Source: Penicillium oxalicum (lineage: Eukaryota; Ascomycota; Eurotiomycetes; Eurotiales; Aspergillaceae). Taken from it: DNA of 64,000 nt. The DNA is taken from positions 5,766,001-5,830,000 of the forward strand of contig NC_064650.1 in the NCBI RefSeq assembly GCF_001723175.1, in the 5' to 3' direction. The stretch's first letter is position 1; the number at the start of each line of letters is the position of its first letter. The position numbers and the translations under genes are program-made. The notes under the pieces are model-generated. The model had not been told where the DNA came from. It searched no databases and saw only the letters and a list, made by a program, of their open reading frames with translations. Below are positions 36,351 to 48,465 of the stretch, in pieces.

Positions 36351-38310
36351 CTACAGATTTTGATTCGTCACAGTCCATCGCCGTCGTGCGGCGACATTGC
36401 GATCCTCCAGGGACTGAGCACTGCCCCACAATCCTCGCTGAGAGAGCGTGCGCCGAGGCATTTGCTGGGACCAGTCCGGCTCTTCGGTTTTGTCGGGACC
36501 CGTGTTGTTTGATTTGGCACGACCCTCGTGGTGTGTAACAACATCTCCAAAATTCGGCACAAAGCCTTCCTCCACGTGTTCGTCAACCTCAAGCGGAGGC
36601 GCTGAGAGGGAGCCCCAAAGACCAGCTCCGCCTCGGGGCGGGGCGGAGATTGGAGAGGAACGAGAGGTCTGAGACCAGTTGCGCGAATTTGAACCAAATT
36701 TCGGGGTCGAGTCGATCACGAAGGAGCCCTGGAGGACAGCAGCCGAAGGGCGAGAGCTGAGACGATTGCGGTAGGAAGACATCGACGGAGGCGGCAGCGG
36801 TTGAGGGGCAGAGGGGGAGGTGAGCGAACCGAGCTGAGAGGGGTTCACCCCCGCACGTAAGTGGTCATTCGATGCGATCAGCTGTAAAGAGTATTCCTGT
36901 GACACCGATCGGCCTTCGCGACCAGTCAACGACGAAGCCAAGACAGAGTTCGTCGGGGAGTCTGGCATTCGCTCGGCAGACGGACTGGAAGCAATGTCGA
37001 GGCGATCGCGTCGGACCGCCATAGTCAGTGACGCAGTACCAATATCCAGAAGAACCGATCGTCCAGCGAGAGCCCCAATCAAAGCATTGCAATCGGCTCC
37101 GTGTGTGATGATGATAAGCACAGTCTGAGCGGGAGCGTCTACGGGGGACGACCCATTCGACAGCGCCCGACCTCGGTCGCCAGGGCCTTCCCCGTCGCGA
37201 TAAAAATCAATCATTTTTTGAAACCCAGCGTGCACTCGCTCGTGCATCAGACCCCACTCTTCGCCGTATTCACCTCCTGTGCCCCAGTATGGCGTGCGCA
37301 TGCTGTCCCATTGATAATCAATCCTCGTACACGCATCCCGTGCATGAGCGACGTAGCCCACTGGAATCGGATCTGACGGAGAAACCGCGTACCCTGGAGT
37401 TGGGGGCACATATGCTGATTGGGCCGGAGGGGGAAGATCGGTATCCAGACGGCCCAGAGCCCGACCTCGAGAAAGGGCGGTAGCCGAGGGGGTATTGTAT
37501 GTGCTCGATCGCTGTCGATGGGGCTGTTGTGTGTTTGTGCTGGGGACAGGCCCGCGTGGGGACATTCGATGTTCGTGGTCCTTCTCGGGGGCGCCGAGTG
37601 GGAGTGACTGCCCCAACCCCCAGGGAAATGACCCGACGTGGATCTGGAGTCTCTTGTATTTGGGATCCCCTCAGCCCGGCGAAGGAGCTCAGTCTTTGCC
37701 GCAGCGACCATCTTCTCTGATGCGGGCGGCGGGATGATTTGGTCAAAGTAATCCGGAGACAACCACTCGCCCAGGAATGCATCAACACGCAACAGGGGGC
37801 GTCTGTCATGGCTTCCAATCTCAGTGGCGCAGTACGGAGTCATACTGGGAAGAGACGATGCCTCCAGGGTCGCATTGTCGGTAGTTTGATGATGGCTGAG
37901 ACCCGCACTCACTCCGATCGCCGTCTGCAAACATCGTAGGTACGGGGAAGTATGGACGACAAAATTATATCGACGGGGTAGCTCTGATCTGATCGACACG
38001 GATTCAGTTGTGGTTGGGTTGTTTAGGGTAGCAGGATGGCCAAGGATCGACTCTGGTTCTTTGCCCGCGTACTCTGGCGACTCCAGAAGGCTGGCGATGC
38101 GAAGTCCAAGCGCCCGCGCCTGTAGCCAACCGCCATACGAGAGCGGAGGATCATAAGGGGTAGGAGATGTCAGGTGCCAATTTTTATCAGCAGCATCGAG
38201 GCGAGCACCATGCCTGAAACATGTCAGCTTCCACGGGTAAAAGCTCGGCGCTGTCCGTTCTTTTCGTTCTCCTACCTGGCGATGAAGACAATAGGCGGAG
38301 CGTCGGTCAT
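36351..38310 (-). CDS. Histidine phosphatase superfamily protein (phosphoglycerate mutase-like), frame interrupted
   Basis: Branch-1-type histidine phosphatase. A 35-base first exon (38310-38276) encodes MTDAPPIVFIAR, and the 62-base intron splits the arginine of the catalytic RHG motif (RHGARLD). The middle has HTSPYLRCLQTAIGV and DAFLGEWLSPDYFDQIIPPP. The second catalytic histidine is in VLIIITHGADCNALIGAL near the C-terminal third, followed by a long Ser/Pro-rich low-complexity region to the stop at 36351. The frames 38213-37247 and 37616-36351 overlap and are offset. Conserved-looking sequence switches frame between SGHFPGGWG and YVAHARDACTRIDYQW. A single missing base at the G5 run 37587-37591 would reconcile them. 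Substrate unknown; large fungal members are mostly uncharacterised. Confidence 0.8.
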
Positions 38311-39457
38311 GGGGAGGTGTCAACAGGAGAGGGTGGGGGAGACAAGGAAAAACAAAGCGGACAATAAGCAAGGCAGCCGTGGCCTCCTTACGGCGGCGGC
38401 AGCAGCAGCAGCAACAAGTTTTAGCTGGTGAAGAAGTGAAGAACTCTCATGGCGAGGAAGGAGGCCAAATGGTCTGATGAACGCTCCAAGCTTCCCACAA
38501 AAGCCGGAGATTTTCTTGATTACTTGACGCAATTAAAAAACCATGCGCAACATGTGATGCTTATGTAACTAATTGTCGTGGACACGGGGACCCAATGGAG
38601 CGGGTTAGATCCACCTGATCTACCGCTTTGGGAACTAACCTTAAAAATTCTTTTCAGATTAAATCATTTTTTAACCGTCTGAAGCTTTGGATGCGCCGAG
38701 GTTCCCGCGAATAGACGGCAATCCTCTTCTAATCAAGAGCATTGATCTACGCAGACTCAAATTCTGCTTTTTACTCAAACGATGATCGTGTCTTCGAATT
38801 TAAAAGCTCCTCATCAAGGGAGCCGACTCAAGCGGCCAACACCGTCCGGCTAAATTCGCTCGAAGTGGATGCCACGTCCGATGACGTGAAACTCAAAAAG
38901 CTCCAACTAATATCCCGTAGCTGGCCCGAGGCTTGAGACCAGTGGAATAATCCACAATCTAGCCGCGGCTCCCTCTGCGACGAAAGCCACTCGAAACGAT
39001 TGCTTGGATGATTCACGCATGTCATACTCATATGCTGCATTAATTGACTTTGATCTCGAACGCATCTACAAATCTACCGAGTGAAGGATCTGTCTTCAGT
39101 GGAGTCAGTGGCAAACCCGAACTCGAGTAGATCGGGATCCACTATTATCGACGGTCTGAAGAGATTTCAATGATTGAGGCCTCGTTAGATGGCGCAATTC
39201 AAGATCGGCAGAGGCTAAGATCAGGAACGGATGACTGAATACTGTCATACTCCGTGTTACAACGACGATCCGATCATAAATGCCGAAGAAAAAAAAAAAA
39301 AAGAAAAGAAAAGAAAAAACGAATCGAGGCTGAGAAAGCAGGGGAAAAAGAATACGACCGTCTCGATGGAGGCACGTATAGCCCTCTCTTGAATGATTGC
39401 CTCAACATCCCCCCCCTAGGCCGCAGTGTCCTCTCGAAGCCCATCTCGATCCCTTTT
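38311..39457. other. Intergenic region, histidine phosphatase promoter and 5-oxoprolinase 3' flank
   Basis: About 1.1 kb. It includes GCG/GCA-rich repeats near 38390-38415 just upstream of the phosphatase start, and an A-rich microsatellite near 39286-39320. No gene is seen. Confidence 0.5.
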
Positions 39458-42400
39458 TCATGTAGCAATATCCGGCAAGCCCCAGCCTCCACCACCGGCT
39501 GTCATTATGACCACTCGATCGTGCGTCTGAACGGAGACCGTGTTTTTACCCCCGATATTCACCGAGCGTTCTTCACCAGTCTTTCTGTTTTTTGTAATCC
39601 ATAGATTGAGTCCTGGCTGTGCGTCTTCGCCCCCTTCAAGTCCATAAGGACGGTGCACACGGCGCTCAGACAAGATGGAGCACTGCATAGGGGCCAAAAA
39701 TTCAATGTCACGAATAACCCCCTCACCACCGGGATTTTTGCCCCGACCTGCGGAGCCATCACGAAGCGTGAATTGACGCAGCAATGTTGGATACCGTTTC
39801 TCCAGAATCTCAGGGTCTGTGATACGAGTATTCGTCATATGGACCTGAACGCCACTCTGGCCGTTCCAGGAACTTCCTGCACCGCCACCACCTGCGATGG
39901 TCTCGTAGTAACCAAAGCCAGGGGTGATGATTTGCCCAGTCTCGGCATCGACTTTCGGATCGGTGCCGAAAGTCAGGTTATTACAACAGCCCTGCGACGC
40001 AGCACAAGCCCGGAATGCCTTGAAGACGACGTCGGTGACGCGTTGGGATGTGACCACGTTACCTCCGACGACCGCAGCGGTTTTCGTTGGGGAGAGAATA
40101 CTAGGAGACGGAACTCGAATGTCGATAGGAGCCAAACAGCCCTGGTTTAGCGGAACATCGGCGTTGATCATACAACGCAGACAATAGATGATGGCTGAAT
40201 GAGTGATGGCTATAGGCGCGTTCCAGCTGCCGTATACCTCAGTGCCTGTGCCCTCGAAATCAAAGACTGCAGATCCGGACGATCCGTCGATGGTGACCTT
40301 CAGGCGGATGGGGGTACCATCGTCCATGTAGTCAACCGCTTCAAGGGGCTGTCCCGCAAATTTTTGATACAGGCTTTTGAGCAGATTTCGGACGGCAGTC
40401 TCGGCAGTAGCCTGTATGGCATACATGTACTTTTGAACAGTGGCGACGCCGTACTCATTGATGAGTGTCTGAATCAAGCTGATACCTCGGGTGTTAGCCG
40501 CAATCTGCGCCTTGAGGTCAGACAGATTATCGCTGATGCATCGGGCTCCAGAGCAGCCGGGGTACTGTGCAGGGTTGGTAACCAAGAGCTCGATTAGACG
40601 AGCCTCATCGAGCACACCATTGCTGACAATCTTGTCGCCTTCAATTGCAGCGCCTTCCTGCCAAAGTTCAGTGGACTTAGGGGGCATTGAACCGGGCAAA
40701 ATCCCGCCAATGTCTGCGTGATGCCCCCGTGAAGCAACGTAGAAGATGATCTCGGTGCCGCCTGGTCTATCAAAGACAGGTGTGATGACCTATTCGGGCA
40801 ATTGTCAGCGACATCCGAGGAAGGAGGAATGGGGGGGGGGGGGGGGGGGGTTGAGTTTTCCCTCACCGTAATGTCGGGCAGATGTGTGCCACCGCAACTA
40901 GGGTGATTGGCCACCAGAACATCCCCGTCTTTCAGGTTACCGAGCCACTTCTGATGCTGGTATCTGACCGCGAACTGCATGGAGCCCAGGTGTACAGGAA
41001 CATGCGGTGCATTTGCAACAAGTCCTCCATCAGGGGAGAACAAAGCGCATGAGAAATCAAGGCGCTCTTTGATGTTGGTTGAGACGGATGTTTTTTGGAG
41101 TGTCCGTCCCATTTGCTCAGCTATGGACATGAATCTATGTCCAAAAATACTCAGCTTAATCGGATCAATATCGGATGCCTGCTGGGCCTTTGGGGCCGAG
41201 ATCATTTGCTTGTCCTCAAGGATATGGATAACCACACACGTCTCCAGCAAACTCGCCACTGAGTTGGGAGCGACGACAATTGTCTGTGTTTTGTCTATAA
41301 TCATAGCAGGACCTTGGACTCGGGTGTGCCGATCAAGTTGATCAAGCAGATAGACTGGGGTCTCGACACGCCTATCGTACCCATCAAAGTAAGCCAAAGT
41401 CGTGCTTGCGGGTTTCGTCGTTACGTCTCGAAGATTCGCGTCTTTGAGCTGCAGAAGTGGGCTGCGCTCAGTGCGAACTCTTGAAGTAGCAATTGATCGC
41501 ACACGTATGTCATCCACTAGGATCGCTCGCTCAGAGTTGAAGTTGAACTCCCGACGATGACGTTCACGGAACTCAGTCAGGAAATCAGAAGAATCTTCAG
41601 GCCGCAAGACCATCAGACTGGTATCCGATCCTTCATAGCGCATGTTGAGATATTGCTCATGTCGTACCTGGCTCGGCTCGAACCCTTGATCTTGCATTTC
41701 CTTCGTGGCAGCGGCGGCCATTTCATCAAAGCGCCGGAGGAGAGAAGCTTGCGAGGCAAGATAGTCCGACGATACTGGCTCTTGTGACTCCTTAACAACC
41801 TCTGCAAGGGCAAGTCCGTATGCGGACAAGACCGAAGAATACTTGTGTATGATGATGCGGGAAATTCCCAGGGACAGCGCTACTGAGCAAGCATGCTGAC
41901 CTCCCGCACCTCCAAAGCAAGCTAGATGATGTGATGCAGTCTCGAAGCCTCGAGCCTCGGTGAGGTTACGAATGGGTCGGGCCATAGACTCGTCAGCAAC
42001 CTTCAAGAATCCCAACGCCACTTCTTCAGGCGAATACTCTGGCTGCGATTTGCGGCGCCGCTCTTCGTTGACTTCTCTGGTCAATTCATGGAATTTTTTC
42101 GAGGTGATCTCAACATCGAGCGGCTCATCTTCGTTGGGGCCGAAAATATGGGGGAAATATTCGGGAAGCAGTCGGCCCAGGAAAAGATTGGCATCGGTCA
42201 CAGTCAAAGGGCCCCCCTTTCTATAGCATGCAGGGCCTGGATGAGCACTGGCGGATTCAGGGCCAACGTAGAAGAGACCGTTGCGCCATGAGAGAATAGA
42301 GCCACCGCCGGCCGCAACTGTGTTGATGTCAAGTTGAGGCGACTGAATCATGATTCCAGCAACCTTGGACCCAAACACATGCTCCAAATGTCCGTCAAAT

Positions 42401-43389
42401 CGAGAAACATCGGTGGATGTACCACCCATGTCGAAGCCGATGACAGGAATCTTCTCAATAGGGTCCCAACTGGTTGCTGCGAACCCTACCACTCCGGCAG
42501 CAGGGCCAGAAAGAATAGCTTTCAGTCCGCTGAATTTCCGGAAGTCTACCAGGCCACCGTCTGATTGCATGAATTCAAATCGGCAAGTCTGATTTTTGTC
42601 AAGGCCGCCCTCGAAACTGGCAGAAATGGAGTCGATATAAGTCTTGATGACAGGGGTGAGATAAGCATCGGCCGCAGCGGACATCCCACGAGGAACGACC
42701 TTGATCATGGGCTGGAGTTTCGAGGATAGGGTCACAGAGAAGCCCATCTGCTCAGCAATTTTGCCAATTTTGTTCTCGTGATCTGGATAGGCGTAGGAGT
42801 GTACCAGAGCGACCGAGAGAGACTGATAACCCTGCTCTTTGAGACGCTGTAGCTCCGCCCGCACATGGGCTAGATCCAATTCTTGGACGATGCGGAATTT
42901 CTCTCCAGTGACACCTTCGACCACTCGAGCATTAGGAAAGCAAGTTTCGTCAGCTGCTGGATGACATGGTACTACTCGCTCGTGCACTTCGACAACGCCC
43001 TCTGGCAGTACACCAGGACGGGCCATGGACAAATCAAAAATGGCCGGACGGGACTGGTCTCCAATCTTGAGAAGATCACGGAATCCCTTAGTCGTGAAAA
43101 GTACTGACCGAGCGCCCTTTCGCTCCAGCAGTGCGTTTGTAGCGACCGTTGTACCCATGCGAAGGCACCCAATGCGATCAAGCTTCAATGGTTGACCACG
43201 AGGATGTGGCTCACCAGTGGCGAGCTCCAAGATTTGGCGAATGCCTTCCGTCGGTGCATCTTGATAGTGTGATGGATCGACAGAAAGAAGCTTTAGAATA
43301 ATGTCTGACCGACCTGGCACGATCGCGTGGACGTCTGTGAATGTGCCACCGCGGTCGATCGAGATGGTGATTTTCCCGGCGTTGGCCAT
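39458..43389 (-). CDS. OXP1: 5-oxoprolinase (ATP-hydrolysing)
   Basis: Converts 5-oxo-L-proline to glutamate with ATP in the gamma-glutamyl (glutathione) cycle; cytosolic homodimer. Two exons, 43389-40867 and 40789-39458, with one 77-base intron give 1284 residues, equal to the usual length. The N-terminal HyuA-like half begins with [15 protein letters not shown], the acetate-kinase-type phosphate motif, and has [40 protein letters not shown] and [14 protein letters not shown]. The HyuB-like half has [47 protein letters not shown] at the exon end, and NLTFG and [11 protein letters not shown] near the C-terminus. The intron contains a 20-base poly-C run (poly-G on the plus strand). Upstream is a TATATA about 115 bases before the start. 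The Zn2Cys6 regulator lies directly upstream on the same strand. Confidence 0.97.
40831..40850. repeat. Poly-G run of 20 bases inside the 5-oxoprolinase intron
   Basis: Twenty consecutive G on the plus strand, so poly-C in the transcript, starting about 16 bases after the 5' splice site of a 77-base intron. Confidence 0.9.
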
Positions 43390-44035
43390 GGCGGTATGTC
43401 ACCACGGCAGTAGCTTAGCTACAGACAGCTTCAGAAACCGGTGTAGGGGAGCTTATGTTGGATATGTCAAGATAGCAGAGGGTTTATGAGACATCAAGCA
43501 CTATATATCTCTCTAAATGCCATTGAACTCGAGCTTTATAGCGGCGGCCGACTCCCACCTGCTTTCACATCTATCCAAGTCACGTGTCGGGCCGATGGTC
43601 GGCTGTCGGGATGGTCGGGCCGATGAAATAGCGTGATAAGCCGCAGACGGCATCACCTTTCCAGTCCGGTGACGCAGGCTTCACTCTGACTGTGTAATGA
43701 TTACCTCTCAGATCTGCACAGATTGACAAATCACCAAGGCTTTGTAAAGAGATCACTCGAATACCTGGCCTGTCCAAGATCAGTCTGCAGATATGAAAAC
43801 AAGAACTATCAGGTGAGGTATCAAGGCTACTTTCCTATGTAGGTATCGACCTACGCCCAATAACTTTATCAAAGTGTCCATGGGCCATGATGTACCCCAT
43901 ACTGGGCCGTGGGGACGTTTGATGGAATTTCGTGGGATTTACTACCTGAAACTTTTCTTTACGAACAAAATTGGACACCGAAATGACAACACTCATTCAT
44001 ATTTCTCTTGAAACAACTGAAATCAGTGTACAAGT
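43390..44035. promoter_or_regulatory. 5-oxoprolinase promoter region
   Basis: A 646-base gap. It has TATATA at 43501-43508, CACGTG at 43581-43586 and TGATAAG at 43634-43640, all upstream of the 5-oxoprolinase start at 43389. The left part also contains GTCGGGCCGATGGTCGGCTG-like short repeats near 43587-43625. The distal end is the 3' flank of the transcription factor gene. Confidence 0.45.
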
Positions 44036-46781
44036 TTAACGCCTCAAAGTACTCTCGATCAAGTCTGTATCCATATCAATATCAATCTCATCCAGAGCAC
44101 CTTCCCACAGAGCTGTATCAAGACCAGTCTGGGATGAGATATTCTCAAGCCATGGAAATGGGGGAGCATGTGGCCAATCATCCGAAGGCATTAGCGGTGT
44201 CTCAGGATTGACATGTTCACCATCTGGATTTGACGTTTGGTCACTGTTGGGGATACTTGGAACTTGTAGGTTGGACCTCGAGACTTCTTCAATAACGTTT
44301 GTACCGAAACTCGGATCAATGGCTTCCCTGAGTTCGAGGAGAAGACTATGTCGTGATCCAAGATATGCGTTGCCTTTATCAGCCATTTTCCGGAGAAGGT
44401 CAAGAGCCGTATCCATCGAGCGCGCATTAGCCTCGTTGTATGGAAAGGCAGCATTCACCATGACGAGTAAGAGTGCAGCAGCAAAAATATAGTCACCGTC
44501 CAGATAGCCGTAGGTGGCTGGTTCGTGTCAGGGAGAAGATTAGTGATTACTTCACAGGAAAACATCAAGTCTGGGTGGCTGTCAAGGCGAGAAAATGCTT
44601 ACCGATGAGGCCGTGCTTATCAGCAGCGTCCATGATCGTCGTCGTGGCTCGAGCAGCAGCGACACAGCTCTCAATCACCGCAATAGTATTGGGTGCTAGG
44701 TCGTTCTTCCAATCCCGAGCAGCTGTTCTTTGAATACCGGTATCCAAACGCCTCTTGATGATATAAAAGACTAGAGGCCGAGCTGTCATGTTCACGCAGG
44801 AGTAGAAGTGCAGATTGATCGATATGGTCTCTCGATTTGCATGGGGCTGTGATGAATTGAAATCAATCCGAAGGGGCTCCGGAACAGATTCTTGCCAAGT
44901 TGTCAATTCGCTCATGATGCTTTGGACGGAAAGAACCAGATTGGAGCCAGAGCGAGGTTTTTTCCGATAAATCTCTAGACCTCCAACGTCAGCTGCTTAG
45001 TACTCTGCGCTGGACCATGCGAACTGTCAGCACTCACCCTCGCCAATTCTTCCAAGAATTCGAGACACTTGTGTGTAATAGGTCAAGACAACTGATGGCC
45101 AAGGATCGCAAATTGACCCATCCTGTGATGAATGTCCATCTTAGTACGAAAAGAATCTGCGAATAAGACGAGAATTATGGAAGAAGGAAACAAACTGACG
45201 AGAGCAGCTGGCCATGAAATACCTATATCGTCATCTTGAATTGTGATGGGGTTACCTGATCTGACGGACAATACGCTGAGATGGGGTTCAGTGTCAGAAG
45301 CTCTCTCCGGCAAATATGCGGGAACACCTGCCCCTCTTACCGGTCCAAACTATAGACAGACCACCACGCATTGCGGCGGCGATTGCGATCTGTCTCACTG
45401 ATTGCAGGATCAGAGACCTCTTGATGGAGACCTAGTGAGATAGCCATACGCAGGGCCAACCCAATCTGCGAAATATCAGTGCTCTGTCGCCCTTTTGTTC
45501 GGGTCACGTCCATGTCAAACATACGTAGATGAATGCAGCATCTCGCCTGTTGAGATTTTGCATGAAATAGGCAACATAGCACAAGACTTCCACAAAGAAG
45601 ATGGAGCCTTGCTCGTGGATATCTGGCAAAAATTGCAGCGCATGCTTGAAATACTTGAACCCCGGAGGACCATCATCCCCGGACCACTGATTAAGCGAGT
45701 ACATTAGGCCAAATGCTATAACTAGTAGGGTCTGACAGTAGATGAGACAGTTTTCGGGTCGAGAAAAATCGGTTGGTTGGTTGTAGACGAACAACAGACG
45801 TTCTTCAAATTGCCGGGGATGGATCAGGGAAAATATGGTGCCAATATAAGAGTACTGGACCCAGAAGAGGCGCTTGGCGAATTCTATCGTGGGTAGTACA
45901 GGCAAAGCAGGCGCCATCGGTCGTCTTAGGAATGACGGATCATCGTATAGCGGTCGGACATCCCAGGCCAAATTTGTCGAGCCAGGATTGAGACGCTCCA
46001 CCATATGGGTCGCCGCAGAAGGTCCTAGGAAATCTGTTCTTTTCGAGTCAATTTCGTTACGTGGACCATGAGGCAGATGAACGTACGACGCTCGCCTGAT
46101 CGATTGAGGAGTACATTTTTCGTCTCCTCGTACCACCAATCATCTCGCTCGATTGTATCCTCGCCCTGTGAAACCCCGGTGGACAAGGACGGCACACTAG
46201 GCGGCGCAGTCGGGGACCGATAGAAATTGCTCTTGTTGAGAGATGATTCACGCACTAGGCGAGTTTCTTGTTGCCCATGCCGTTTTGCTTTTGCCAGAGA
46301 CCGGGGCAGAGGTTGAGATAGGGCTGGAGACACTGCCTGAGCATGAGAGAGCGACTTCAGTTCGCGATACTCCCTGGTGATCCCGTCAGGCCGGCCTAAG
46401 CTGCTACATAACTCGGCGCCAAGAGACAGTACATCTTTCAAGGCTAGCTCATGAGAAGAGCATAGGGGCACATTTCGAGCTCACTCACTTCTCGGTAATA
46501 AAGCGCCGCTTCTCAGCCTCTGAATACAAGCACGTCGCTCCTGCATCGAGGCAGGCAGCACACGGAAGTGGTGGGTTTCCAGCGCATCGTGTCTTTCGAG
46601 TGCGGCACCGATTGCACCTGGGGTTGACGATAGACAGTGTTGGTATTTCCTGTTGGATTTTCTTTGCCTTGATTGAAGGTGGGAACAGATAGATTTTGAC
46701 TCACGCGACAACAGATCGTGTTTTTGAATTGTTCAGCGAACGACGGACAACTCCTTTGGCATCACTCGTGACAGTAGCCAT
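44036..46781 (-). CDS. Zn2Cys6 transcription factor with fungal-specific middle homology domain
   Basis: Probable pathway regulator. Nine exons: 46781-46705, 46617-46489, 46403-46087, 46033-45525, 45465-45341, 45275-45200, 45122-45038, 44974-44603 and 44517-44036. All phases close and give 723 residues; the acceptor at 46404 is the least certain. The binuclear cluster is ACNRCRTRKTRCAGNPPLPC followed by AACLDAGATC, near residues 27-55, with spacing C-x2-C-x6-C-x7-C-x2-C-x6-C. The fungal_trans domain is seen in HFLGPSAATHMVERL, FSLIHPRQFEERL, IYIGLALRMAISLGLHQEV, RRRNAWWSVYSLDRVLSVRS and SGNPITIQDDDIGISWPA. The C-terminus is acidic and Pro-rich (PFPWLENISSQTGLDTALWE), a possible activation region. 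It lies between 5-oxoprolinase and a cyclase-family gene, all on the same strand; either could be a target. Confidence 0.92.
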
Positions 46782-47379
46782 CTCTGCAGCCTCACAAAGA
46801 CTCGGATCACGAGCAGTCTTGGTCAGAGGGTCAACTTATACACACTTGTCGAATCTGGGGATGCGCTATCGACACACTTGGAAAGTGTGGGACCAGTCAC
46901 CCCCGCGGGACAGAGAATCGCCAAGTGTTTTGCAAATTGTGACTGCCTCTTGGAGGGACCCCCCTTTCATGTGTCAGACTTAGATGGCTGACTGCACTTT
47001 CGACACCCGGCCGCTGGATTGGTGAATGGACAGCTAGTTTGGGTTTGATCCTGGTAAAGCTGTCTGCTCGAGATTCCGGGGTAAGCCCGCTATTTCGATG
47101 CCCATTTTTGAGGAGCTGAGCGAGTGCTTATCGGCCCGATTCCGACGGCAATGGACGTTTCCCCGCTCGGAGCCACGACCAGAAAGTCGCCGGTTGCCAG
47201 TCCAGCGGAAATCCACCTCCCACAGCGCCTCAGAGATACTTTTTAAGGGACTACTGCTGAGGTCTGGTAGAATGGCACAAGAGGAGTGGTCTTGCATATA
47301 TCTCACTGGATGCGTGCGTTATATAGAGTGTGGCCAAGTCCGACCATCTCCGCCAGTTTGAAAACCACCAGGAATCGCT
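46782..47379. other. Intergenic region, transcription factor promoter and cyclase 3' flank
   Basis: A 598-base gap upstream of the Zn2Cys6 gene. A TTATATAG element lies near 47315, too far from the start to assign firmly. Nothing else is recognised. Confidence 0.4.
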
Positions 47380-48465
47380 TCAGAAGATGGCCACACCATT
47401 CGGGGGACTGGCCACGCCACCAGGCACCTTCAAGGGCACGCTGCTGAAGAAAAAAGTCCAACGCTGTCGTCGGTGACATTCTTGACTCAGTCGTTCAAGA
47501 TCAAAAAGTTCTCCAATGGGCATCCCCCAGCCTGCCAGCAACCATTCATGTAAAAAGAAAGCAGAGCTCTGGGGCGGCCAAGCTTCAAAGCTGGGCATGT
47601 CGCCCGCGACGGCGGCGAAGTGATTTTCCCAGATCCACTGCAGTGTCTCTTTCGAGGACTCGACGCCGATCACGGGCGGCATTTTGTGGTCTGCCAGCTG
47701 TTGACATTCTCCTGGCGAAAGTTTCCCGTAAGCCTGCGTCCACCCAGTCCGAATGAAGAGAATGTCGCCTGGCCGGAAGGTGATCCCTTGACTACGAGCC
47801 ACTTCTTGAAGAACAGAAGCGGGAATCGACTGAGTTTGAAAAAAGTGTACATCGTGGCCATGTGCCTCTGCCCAGCCTCTGTAGTCGAGGAGCACGCCGC
47901 GTCCGACAATACCACCGTTGTCGACCCAAACTACAAGAAAGAGTCAGAGTCAAATGACTTGTGAGCACACGCCCGAATGAAAAGTGGCGTCTTCACAGAT
48001 GCCAAGGGAGCAAAAGCGTGTCTACGCTCACTCGATACGGTCGTTACTAATTCAAGGCTCACCGTGTACTCCATTTCGCGTCGAGTTTTCAATCTCTGCC
48101 TGTGTGCAGCCATTGAAGAATCCAGAACCATCGCTATACCCAAAATGACGGAACCCATCCCACTGCGAACTGCTTTGAGTATTGAAGGTCACCATATCAT
48201 CATTGACCGGTCGGGGAGCTTTGTTCACGAGTGTATGCTCAAACGCCCGACGTCCGAAGCACGGCACGGCCATGCTGGCCAGGGGCCAATCTGTAGAGAC
48301 TCGCACTCCTTCCACAATCTCCTTTGCCGCAGCCTTGGTAGTTTCCGGGGTGAGCAGATTGAGCATGCCGAGCTCGTCGTGCTCTCCAAATAGCCCCCAC
48401 GCATTTCCAGGTGGACCATCCTTGCGAAGAGGTAAAGACCCGAAGTCCGGTTTGCAAAATGACAT
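47380..48465 (-). CDS. Cyclase-family (PF04199-type) metal-dependent hydrolase
   Basis: Related to kynurenine formamidases and polyketide cyclase-like hydrolases of the cyclase superfamily, which use a bound metal to hydrolyse amides or esters. Exons 48465-48063 and 47930-47380 with a 132-base intron give 317 residues, the usual length for the fungal subgroup. Recognisable features are GNAWGLFGEHDELGMLNLLT, QSSSQWDGFRHFGY (the metal-site region, with the W-D-G-x-R-H pattern seen in fungal members instead of the bacterial HxGTHxD), NGGIVGRGVLLDYRGWAEAH, FRPGDILFIRTGWTQAY, and AVAGDMPSFEAWPP before FLHEWLLAGWGMPIGELFDL. Substrate unknown. It is directly upstream of the Zn2Cys6 regulator on the same strand. 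Confidence 0.88.

Noticed and set aside
38390..38415. GCG/GCA trinucleotide stretch read as a polyalanine gene
   Set aside because: Short, non-coding position upstream of the histidine phosphatase start, with no supporting open frame on either strand.
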